Shown piece by piece: positions 1 to 5,004 of a stretch of DNA of 8,017 bases; within the stretch, counting starts at the first letter, position 1, and each line of letters starts with the position of its first letter. A model generated the notes under the pieces. It did no database searches. It worked only from the letters and a program-made list of their open reading frames with translations, and had not been told where the DNA came from. A program made the position numbers and the translations under genes. Source of the DNA: Clostridia bacterium (GTDB lineage Bacteria; Bacillota; Clostridia; Oscillospirales; Acutalibacteraceae); contig JAKSQR010000066.1 of the NCBI GenBank assembly GCA_024404065.1, positions 1 to 8,017 of the forward strand, read 5' to 3'.

Positions 1-88
1 TATCAGGCATTTCTGAAAGGGGAGTGCTTCTGAAGGATTCCCTTACTCTTTGCCTGTGATTCTGGTGAGGATATTTATCTGTCGGCAT
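1..88 (-). CDS. Probable RadC-family protein, N-terminal fragment (runs off the left edge)
   Basis: An ATG at 88-86 opens a reading frame with no stop up to the window edge; 29 codons are visible. A strong ribosome binding site (GGAGG at 100-96, 7 bases before the ATG) supports the start. The peptide begins MPTDKYPHQNHRQRVRESF and continues to SEMPD. The pattern H-x-x-HRxRxRExF followed by a short acidic stretch resembles the N-terminal helix-hairpin-helix region of Clostridia RadC-like proteins, in which a similar HRxR(L/M)RxRF segment precedes the LELLLF-type helix. Full RadC proteins carry a C-terminal JAB/MPN-type metal-binding domain; that part lies outside the window. RadC was once thought to act in DNA repair, but its role is unsettled. 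The gene appears to have its own promoter. The reading frame is well supported; the family name rests on a short segment and is moderate only. Confidence 0.55.
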   Translation of the reverse strand, partial: MPTDKYPHQNHRQRVRESFRSTPLSEMPD

Positions 89-108
89 ATTATCACCTCC
101 ATATTTCC

Positions 109-137
109 ATTATAACACAAAAACAGCCGTGTAACAA
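109..137 (-). promoter_or_regulatory. Predicted promoter of the RadC-like gene, overlapping a terminator
   Basis: On the minus strand there is a perfect -10 box TATAAT (114-109) and a partial -35 box TTGTTA (137-132, 4 of 6 consensus bases) separated by exactly 17 bases. Transcription would start near 102, leaving a leader of about 14 bases that holds the ribosome binding site. The -35 box lies over the loop and one arm of the terminator hairpin at 124-145, and the terminator T-run forms part of the spacer. Confidence 0.55.
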
Positions 138-145
138 CACGGCTG
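115..145 (-). terminator. Rho-independent terminator after the reductase gene
   Basis: A 9-bp perfect stem, CAGCCGTGT (124-132) with ACACGGCTG (137-145), closes a 4-base loop. Read on the minus strand it is followed at once by TTTTTGTGTT, a usual terminator tail. It lies 9 bases after the reductase stop codon. On the plus strand a T-run (151-156) lies five bases past the stem, so weak activity in the other direction is possible. Confidence 0.8.
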
Positions 146-154
146 CCTGATTTT

Positions 155-883
155 TTATGTTAATCCACCGTCAACAGTAATTACCTGAGCTGTTGTGTAG
201 TCAGAATCACTGCCTGCAAGGAAGGATACAACCCCTGCAATCTCCTCAGGTTTACCAAAGCGCTCCATAGGTATTTCATCTGCAAAAGCACTTTTTTCAT
301 CCTCGGTAAGGTTATTATTCATCTTTGTGTTTATAGCACCGGGAGCAATGCAGTTTACCTGTATGTTGCTTGGCGCAAGCTCCCTTGCAAGGGCTTTTGT
401 AAGGCCGATTACTGCCGCTTTTGTAGCGGAGTAAAGCACCTCACAGGATGCACCGAAGGTGCCCCACATAGATGAAATATTTATAATTTTACCCTCGTGG
501 CATTTTACCATATAGGGCACGGCACATCTGCAGGTATTGAATACACCCTTAAAGTTTATGCCGTTAAGCCTTTCAAAATCTGCATCGGTAGTGTCGGTAA
601 AAAGCTTTTGCAGTGCAGCCCCTGCACAGTTTACAAGCACCTTAAAGCCACCAAAATCACTTTCAGCCTCAGCGAATACTTCATTGACTGCCTTCGGGTC
701 TGCCACATCAAGCTTATATATCTCACATTTTCTGCCAAGGGCTTCAACCTTTGCTTTTACAGCCTCTGCCCCTTCTTTATCGGAGCAGTATGTTGCTGCT
801 ATATCGTAGCCATCACTTGCAAGCCTTACTGCAATAGCTGAGCCTATGCCACCAGATGCACCAGTAATAAATGCGTTACTCAT
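155..883 (-). CDS. Short-chain dehydrogenase/reductase, FabG type; YmfI-like (EF-P 5-aminopentanone reductase-like)
   Basis: This is a 242-residue NAD(P)-dependent oxidoreductase of the classical SDR family. The cofactor motif TGASGGIG is at 7-14, an acidic LDV at 58-60 and an NCAG motif at 85-88. The catalytic residues are N110, S138, Y151 and K155 (YSATK), at the same numbers as in E. coli FabG, so the enzyme looks intact; it ends VDGGLT. The segments LQKLFTDTTD (91-100) and NISSMWGTFGASCEVLYSA (135-153) resemble the Firmicutes YmfI group. In Bacillus subtilis YmfI reduces the 5-aminopentanone on elongation factor P to 5-aminopentanol. A FabG role in fatty acid synthesis is the alternative, but no fab genes are adjacent. 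The ATG at 883 is one base after the upstream lipoprotein stop codon and has no clear ribosome binding site, so translation is probably coupled. A TTG at 892 would overlap the upstream gene and is less likely. SDR family certain; substrate inferred. Confidence 0.9.
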   Translation of the reverse strand: MSNAFITGASGGIGSAIAVRLASDGYDIAATYCSDKEGAEAVKAKVEALGRKCEIYKLDVADPKAVNEVFAEAESDFGGFKVLVNCAGAALQKLFTDTTDADFERLNGINFKGVFNTCRCAVPYMVKCHEGKIINISSMWGTFGASCEVLYSATKAAVIGLTKALARELAPSNIQVNCIAPGAINTKMNNNLTEDEKSAFADEIPMERFGKPEEIAGVVSFLAGSDSDYTTAQVITVDGGLT

Positions 884-884
884 A

Positions 885-1844
885 TTAACCAAAGAGACTG
901 CCGAATTCTTCAGAATCCATAAGTGCGGACATATTCATATAGCCGGGGCGTGCAGCAAACTTGCTGTCATCAACCTTATCTGAAATCTCTGTGTATTCAA
1001 TAATGGTTACGTTGCCGTCGGTATCTTCAGTTTCAACACGCTTGATGTCGCCGTTAAGGTAGAAGTATCTGATTTCTGTATCGCCGTCCTTGTAAACATC
1101 TACAAGGTAGGTCTTGCCATTTACTATAACGTTACCGGATTTTACAAACTCAGCATCGTTATCCTTCTGTACACCCATTTCCATCTCTTCGGTGAGTGAC
1201 TTGTATGTATCGTTGGGGATATCCATATAAGCTCTGAGGCTGTCCATATAGATTGTGCACTTGCCGTTTACAGCTACCATTGAGATGGGAAGGCTTAAGC
1301 CGTTGCCGGTAGGAAGCTTGGTCTGTACGTAAATATCCTGACCTCTCTTCATGGTGGTAACCTGTACGGTTGATGATTCACCATCTGCACTCTTTGATTC
1401 GATAGTCATCTTAATTGTGTATTTATCAGCAGTTTCAATATTGGTAATAGTCTGATTATTCTGCTGAATTTCGGAGTGGATGGGGTCACCGTTTTCATCT
1501 GTCTTAACATCTACGGTTTCCATCTTATCAATGTTGATGGGCTCGTCGCTTATCTCAAGCTTTGCGTCATCCTTTTCAAAGTATTCATCCTGCTTGTTTA
1601 CATCTGTGATTGAGTCAATAAAGCTCTGTGCCTCAGGTGTAAGTGTGGTGGATTCACTTGTGATGGGCTGACCGTTTTCGTCTGTAAGTAAGGTATCTGA
1701 TGAACCTACTGCGGATGTGTAAGTGTTGCCGTACTCATCAGTTACAGTAACAACCTCACCGCTTGTTACAGATTTACGGCAGGCGCAGAAGCTGAATAAC
1801 ACTGCAAAAATCAAAAGAACTGCACAAATTGATCTTATTTTCAT
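885..1844 (-). CDS. Predicted lipoprotein of unknown function
   Basis: The 319-residue protein starts with a lipoprotein signal peptide: basic MKIR, a hydrophobic core at 5-19, and FCAC at 19-22, where Cys22 would be lipidated and hold the mature protein on the outer face of the membrane. Residues 23-135 are acidic and low in complexity, with two similar short motifs, TDENGQPI (54-61) and TDENGDPI (115-122). Residues 140-290 alternate short beta-like strands (KYTIKMTIES, VTTMKRGQDIYVQTKL, VNGKTYLVDVYKDGDTEIR), which suggests a LolA/LppX-like curved beta sheet as in many Gram-positive lipoproteins; this fold is inferred and no family was recognised. The start is well supported: AGGAGGA at 1857-1851, 6 bases before the ATG, with a good promoter further upstream. 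The gene is first in a two-gene unit with the reductase, but their functional link is not clear. Confidence 0.85.
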   Translation of the reverse strand: MKIRSICAVLLIFAVLFSFCACRKSVTSGEVVTVTDEYGNTYTSAVGSSDTLLTDENGQPITSESTTLTPEAQSFIDSITDVNKQDEYFEKDDAKLEISDEPINIDKMETVDVKTDENGDPIHSEIQQNNQTITNIETADKYTIKMTIESKSADGESSTVQVTTMKRGQDIYVQTKLPTGNGLSLPISMVAVNGKCTIYMDSLRAYMDIPNDTYKSLTEEMEMGVQKDNDAEFVKSGNVIVNGKTYLVDVYKDGDTEIRYFYLNGDIKRVETEDTDGNVTIIEYTEISDKVDDSKFAARPGYMNMSALMDSEEFGSLFG

Positions 1845-1887
1845 ATATTTTCCTCCTGTGGACTCTCCACATAATTATTACAATAAT

Positions 1888-1916
1888 AGAATACAAAAAA
1901 TGCGTGCCTATTTCAA
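1888..1916 (-). promoter_or_regulatory. Predicted promoter of the lipoprotein-reductase unit
   Basis: On the minus strand -35 TTGAAA (1916-1911) and -10 TATTCT (1893-1888) are separated by 17 bases. The expected start is near 1881, giving a leader of about 37 bases before the lipoprotein ATG. Confidence 0.65.
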
Positions 1917-1999
1917 GTACTATTTGCTAATTTGGTATAAATGAATTGTAAAGATATTGTTTCCTGTTTGTTACAAAGGGCAGGATTTTGCCTTAACAC

Positions 2000-2028
2000 T
2001 TGAAATTGCAGGTTATATAAAGTATAAT
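2000..2028 (+). promoter_or_regulatory. Predicted promoter of tRNA-Thr
   Basis: -35 TTGAAA (2000-2005) and a perfect -10 TATAAT (2023-2028) are separated by 17 bases. The expected start, about 2035, lies just before the mature tRNA 5' end at 2041. Confidence 0.8.
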
Positions 2029-2040
2029 AGCCACGGTTTT

Positions 2041-2116
2041 GCTGATGTGGCACAGATGGTAGCGCAACTGATTCGTAATCAGTAGGTCGTGGGTTCGATC
2101 CCCATCATCAGCTCCA
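2041..2116 (+). tRNA. tRNA-Thr, anticodon CGT (reads ACG)
   Basis: This is a complete 76-base cloverleaf. The acceptor stem GCTGATG (2041-2047) pairs fully with CATCAGC (2106-2112), the discriminator is T at 2113 and the CCA end is encoded (2114-2116). The anticodon stem ACTGA/TCAGT (2067-2071, 2079-2083) closes the loop TTCGTAA, with anticodon CGT at 2074-2076. The T arm GTGGG/CCCAT holds TTCGATC. The first two acceptor pairs, G1-C72 and C2-G71, match known threonine identity elements. The D stem GCAC/GCGC has an A-C mismatch at 12-23, so it is slightly weakened, but everything else is regular. Confidence 0.97.
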
Positions 2117-2117
2117 T

Positions 2118-2150
2118 AACGGGCTTTTAATAAGTCCGTTTTTTCTTTTT
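2118..2150 (+). terminator. Rho-independent terminator of tRNA-Thr
   Basis: The stem AACGGGCTT (2118-2126) pairs with AAGTCCGTT (2132-2140), one G-T pair among nine, around the loop TTAAT. A T-rich tail (TTTTTTCTTTTT) runs to 2150. It begins two bases after the tRNA CCA end. Confidence 0.9.
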
Positions 2151-2197
2151 ATGCAGAAAGGCAATATCTCTTAAAAGCCTTGATATATTGGCATTTC

Positions 2198-2226
2198 TTG
2201 ACAAGCTTAAAAATAAATGATATATT
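2198..2226 (+). promoter_or_regulatory. Predicted strong promoter of the permease gene
   Basis: A perfect -35 TTGACA (2198-2203) lies 17 bases before -10 TATATT (2221-2226). The expected start near 2233 leaves only about 32 bases of leader, too short for a manganese (yybP-ykoY) riboswitch or other large leader element. The 10-base word TGATATATTG occurs at 2181-2190, upstream of the -35, and again at 2218-2227, over the -10, so it could be an operator. Confidence 0.8.
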
Positions 2227-2264
2227 GATTTCCAATTTTACTTATATTAACAGGAGGTGAAAAT

Positions 2265-3149
2265 GTGACTGAGATACTTAAAACTCTGTGGGATTGCTTA
2301 CTGGATTCCCTTGTGGATACAGCAAAGCTTATACCCTTTTTGTTTTTAACATATCTGCTTATGGAGTATATAGAGCATAAAACAAGCGAAAAGGCAGAGG
2401 AAAAAATCAGAAAAGCAGGCAGATTAGGTCCTGTAATCGGCGGATTTTTAGGCATAGTACCTCAGTGCGGATTTTCAGCCTCAGCAGCCAGCCTTTACTC
2501 CGGCAGAATTATTACCTTAGGCACTCTTGTGGCAATTTTCCTCTCTACATCAGATGAAATGCTGCCTATTCTTTTATCAAGGGCAGGCACAGTAGGTGCA
2601 AAAACCATTGCGGAGATTCTTATAATCAAAGTTCTTGTTGCAATTATTATAGGTCTTGGCATTGACCTTATTATGCACCTTACTGCAAAGGATAACAAAA
2701 AGGTGGAAATTCACTGCCTTTGTGAGGATGATGACTGCCACTGTGAAGAGGGTAGTATATTTAAGTCTGCCCTGCACCACTCAGTGCATATAGTAGTTTT
2801 TATCTTTATAGTTTCTTTTGTGCTTAATGCACTTATAGCCCTTGTTGGTGAGGCGAAATTAGGTGCGGCAATTTCAAAAATTCCTGTGCTTGATTGTGCT
2901 GTTGCAGCCCTTGTAGGCCTTGTACCAAACTGTGCTGCAAGCGTTGTGATTACTGAAATGTACATAGCCGGCATAATAGATGCAGGCGCTATGATGGCAG
3001 GTCTGCTTACAGGCTGTGGCATAGGCTTGCTTGTGCTTTTCAGGACCAACAAAAAGAACCTGATGGAAAACGTAAAAATACTTTTCATAATGTATTTTGC
3101 AGGCGTTGTTGTAGGCTCCATAATTCATTTTATGGGCATTGCAATCTGA
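2265..3149 (+). CDS. Membrane permease, PF11449-like (putative arsenic efflux / manganese transporter family)
   Basis: The 294-residue protein is largely hydrophobic, with about eight to ten membrane segments (for example 18-35, 55-75, 83-104, 115-138, 173-196, 208-230, 235-258, 268-292). Two related half-units can be seen: GIVPQCGFSASAA (63-75) and GLVPNCAASVVIT (218-230), each with a P-(Q/N)-C core. Between them is a charged loop with H150, C151, C153, C158, H159 and C160, then H171, H172 and H175, a likely metal-binding segment. These traits fit the family annotated in databases either as arsenic efflux protein or putative manganese transporter; the substrate is not settled by sequence. 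The start is GTG at 2265 with GGAGG at 2253-2257, 7 bases before. An ATG at 2263 reads straight into TGA and cannot start this protein. The gene appears to be transcribed alone, and no clear terminator follows it. Confidence 0.88.
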   Translation: MTEILKTLWDCLLDSLVDTAKLIPFLFLTYLLMEYIEHKTSEKAEEKIRKAGRLGPVIGGFLGIVPQCGFSASAASLYSGRIITLGTLVAIFLSTSDEMLPILLSRAGTVGAKTIAEILIIKVLVAIIIGLGIDLIMHLTAKDNKKVEIHCLCEDDDCHCEEGSIFKSALHHSVHIVVFIFIVSFVLNALIALVGEAKLGAAISKIPVLDCAVAALVGLVPNCAASVVITEMYIAGIIDAGAMMAGLLTGCGIGLLVLFRTNKKNLMENVKILFIMYFAGVVVGSIIHFMGIAI

Positions 3150-3265
3150 TTTTATTTTTTCAGCAATGCAACAATTTTGCCCTGCAAACTGTACTTATTA
3201 GTGAAAAAAGGCCGAAAATATGGGAAAAATTAACCGTTTCTTAATAATTACCTGTATTTATATAT

Positions 3266-3294
3266 TTGACCTTTTAAATATTATGTGATATAAT
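3266..3294 (+). promoter_or_regulatory. Predicted strong promoter of the secreted protein gene
   Basis: -35 TTGACC (3266-3271, 5 of 6 bases) and a perfect -10 TATAAT (3289-3294) are separated by 17 bases. The expected start is near 3301, about 38 bases before the ATG at 3339. The stretch 3150-3265 holds no gene that I can see. Confidence 0.8.
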
Positions 3295-3338
3295 TACCCC
3301 AAATAATGCTCACAAATAACAAATTGGAGGAAAACGAA

Positions 3339-4766
3339 ATGAAAATTTCCAAGAGACTTCTTGCAACAGTTCTTGCAATTCTTATGCTCTGCTCAGGTCT
3401 TGCAGTATCTGCTTATGCAACAGAAACAACAGACGCTGATTTAGCAACCTTCACAGTTGATGATGAGGCTCTCACAGTTAAAGCAGTAGTAGATGGCACT
3501 AAATTTGATAAGCAGAAGGATACTGTTGCACTTGTAATTTCAAAGAAGGTAGCTACTTCTTACGCAACAGATGAAACAGTAAAGATTGGTGAAACTCTTT
3601 TTGATAAGAACGACAACGCAGTTATTACTGCAACCGGTCTTAAAGCAGGCACAGAATATGCTGCAAAAGCAGTTGTTACCAAGGAAAATGATGATACAAT
3701 TATTTATGAGGAAACTTTCTCAATTCTTAAGACAAGAACAGCTCCCAAGTCAGTTACAGCTACAGCAGGTGTTGGTACACTTAAGGTAGATACAGTTAAC
3801 GGTTCAGCTATCGTTGTTAAAGATGGTGAGCCTCAGGTTGCTGGCGTAAATGTTGAGTTTAAGCTTGTTAATAAAGAAGGCAAGGCAGTAGACGCAGCAG
3901 GTAAGGTTATTACTGATGCTGATAAAGAGTGGGTTAAGGATTACTCATTCAAGGGCCTTGAGCAGAAGGCAAAGTACACTGTAAATGTCAGATTTGCAAA
4001 GAATTCAGAGTACAAGGCAAGCGAAGCAGCTTTTGTTGTAAAGACTATCCTTGAAAGCAACACAGCTAAGCCCGCAGCTCCTGTATTCACAGCAGTTACA
4101 AAGACTTCTATCACATTCAAGGAAGTTGCTAACGCACAGTATTCACTTGATAACGGTAAAACATGGAAGGATTCACCCGTATTCAGCGGTCTTCCCTCAG
4201 GTGCAACATACACAGCAGTTATTAAGGTTAAGGCTACTGAAACAAAGGCAGAATCTCCTGTAAGTGATTCAACTAAAATCAGAACAAATACAGCTGACGT
4301 TTTCGAAGCACAGAAGGCTGACATCAAGGTTACTGGTATTGCAGCAGGTGATGCAGTTAAGTCAGGCTCATCATTAAGCGTTAGCGCAAATACTGTTAAG
4401 CGTACCGAAGGTACAGCACAGTGGGGCGATACACAGCTTGTTCCTGTATCAATCAAAATCGGTTCAACCTCTGCAGCATTTGATGCTAAGGGTAAAGCTG
4501 AAATTCAGCCTAGTGCAGGTGATAACGGCAAGACAGTAGATGTTGTTGTAACATATAGCCTTCAGAAGTATACAGGCAAATGGGAAAACACAAAGACTGA
4601 AACAGTTACATTCAAGGTAACAGTTGTTACAGCTCTTACAGCTTCTCTTGGCAGCTTCATCAGCCTTATCACAAATACTATTCCCTCAATCTTCGCTCAG
4701 ATTATCGGCATTCTCTCTAAGCTCGGTGTTACATTCATCGGCCTTATCAGCCAGAAGAAGAGCTGA
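3339..4766 (+). CDS. Secreted or surface protein with fibronectin-III-like repeats
   Basis: This is a 475-residue exported protein. The signal peptide has basic MKISKR, a hydrophobic core at 7-23 and a likely cleavage site after AYA at 27. About three Ig/FN3-like units follow (roughly 30-133, 134-236 and 244-318). Each ends in a similar strand motif: ATGLKAGTEYAAKAVV (98-113), FKGLEQKAKYTVNVRF (204-219), FSGLPSGATYTAVIKV (282-297). A fourth beta-rich region spans 325-430. The C-terminal 432-470 is hydrophobic and ends SQKKS, so it could anchor the protein or embed it in the membrane; no LPXTG motif or dockerin is seen. There is no catalytic motif, so adhesion, scaffolding or a wall role is possible but not shown. 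The ATG at 3339 is chosen because GGAGG (3326-3330) lies 8 bases before it and the signal peptide begins there; the in-frame ATG at 3308 region is off frame and the extension from 3306 would bury the signal. No ATA isoleucine codon is seen, as in strongly expressed genes. Confidence 0.88.
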   Translation: MKISKRLLATVLAILMLCSGLAVSAYATETTDADLATFTVDDEALTVKAVVDGTKFDKQKDTVALVISKKVATSYATDETVKIGETLFDKNDNAVITATGLKAGTEYAAKAVVTKENDDTIIYEETFSILKTRTAPKSVTATAGVGTLKVDTVNGSAIVVKDGEPQVAGVNVEFKLVNKEGKAVDAAGKVITDADKEWVKDYSFKGLEQKAKYTVNVRFAKNSEYKASEAAFVVKTILESNTAKPAAPVFTAVTKTSITFKEVANAQYSLDNGKTWKDSPVFSGLPSGATYTAVIKVKATETKAESPVSDSTKIRTNTADVFEAQKADIKVTGIAAGDAVKSGSSLSVSANTVKRTEGTAQWGDTQLVPVSIKIGSTSAAFDAKGKAEIQPSAGDNGKTVDVVVTYSLQKYTGKWENTKTETVTFKVTVVTALTASLGSFISLITNTIPSIFAQIIGILSKLGVTFIGLISQKKS

Positions 4767-4837
4767 GAATAGCAAAGTACACAAACCAATATAAAGTTTT
4801 ACTTAGTATATTTATATAAATAAATTAAATAAAACAC

Positions 4838-4866
4838 TTGAATATTCGCTCTGCGTGTGGTATAAT
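4838..4866 (+). promoter_or_regulatory. Predicted rpsB-tsf promoter, nested in an inverted repeat
   Basis: -35 TTGAAT (4838-4843, 4 of 6 bases) and a perfect -10 TATAAT (4861-4866) are separated by 17 bases; start expected near 4873. The left arm of a 12-bp inverted repeat (4848-4859) occupies the spacer and the -10 box lies in the repeat's loop. The arrangement could serve as an operator or could simply be a promoter placed in the terminator of the gene before. Confidence 0.75.
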
Positions 4867-4897
4867 TTCCAGGCAATTCACACGCAGAGCTATTTTT
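4848..4897 (+). terminator. Long-loop inverted repeat, probable terminator of the secreted protein gene
   Basis: GCTCTGCGTGTG (4848-4859) and CACACGCAGAGC (4879-4890) are perfect inverted repeats of 12 bases, spaced 19 bases apart, followed by TATTTTTGTT. This is a G/C-rich stem with a T-run, as expected of an intrinsic terminator for transcripts from 3339-4766, though the loop is long. A transcript that starts near 4873 holds only the right arm and so could not form the hairpin. Confidence 0.7.
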
Positions 4898-5004
4898 GTT
4901 GCTCTCCTTTTTATGAGTGCAGGTTATTAAAGCCTGTTGCAGCATCAGGCTTTGCGGCGGTTGTGTCTGACAAGATACAAAATTAACTTAAGGAGGAAAA
5001 AATC
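4873..5004 (+). promoter_or_regulatory. rpsB mRNA leader with alternative stems, candidate S2 autoregulatory element
   Basis: The roughly 130-base leader can fold in exclusive ways. CAGGTT (4920-4925) can pair with AGCCTG (4931-4936, one G-T pair), while AAAGCCTG (4929-4936) pairs perfectly over 8 bp with CAGGCTTT (4946-4953). A third stem, TTGTGTC (4961-4967) with GATACAA (4974-4980), lies just before the ribosome binding site. TCTCCTT (4903-4909) is complementary to the binding site AAGGAGG (4990-4996), with one G-T pair, and could mask it. S2 is known to repress its own operon in E. coli through the leader; a similar function here is inference, and I do not recognise a named RNA family. 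Confidence 0.45.

Noticed and set aside
884..892. TTG at 892 as the start of the reductase
   Set aside because: It overlaps the lipoprotein end, has no ribosome binding site, and the SDR fold normally begins a few residues before TGASGGIG, which fits the ATG at 883.
2151..2264. Riboswitch, such as the manganese yybP-ykoY type, before the permease
   Set aside because: The predicted transcript leader is only about 32 bases, and I see no conserved riboswitch core upstream.
2711..3121. Minus-strand open frame of 136 codons inside the permease gene
   Set aside because: It is opposite a gene with clear family motifs and has no ribosome binding site or recognised protein features.
3136..3179. Possible terminator after the permease: GCATTGC and GCAATGC
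   Set aside because: The loop is about 30 bases and no T-run follows the right arm, so I do not call it; some read-through into the next gene is possible.
3306..3338. Eleven-codon N-terminal extension of the secreted protein
   Set aside because: It would put the ribosome binding site inside the gene and a polar segment before the signal peptide; ATG 3339 has ideal spacing.
3941..4456. Minus-strand open frame of 171 codons inside the secreted protein gene
   Set aside because: It lies wholly opposite a well-supported gene, has no ribosome binding site or recognisable domain, and is explained by the regular codon use of the plus strand.
4913..4930. Five-codon open frame (MSAGY) in the rpsB leader
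   Set aside because: No ribosome binding site precedes the ATG, the upstream bases are pyrimidine-rich, and the codons show no attenuator-like pattern.
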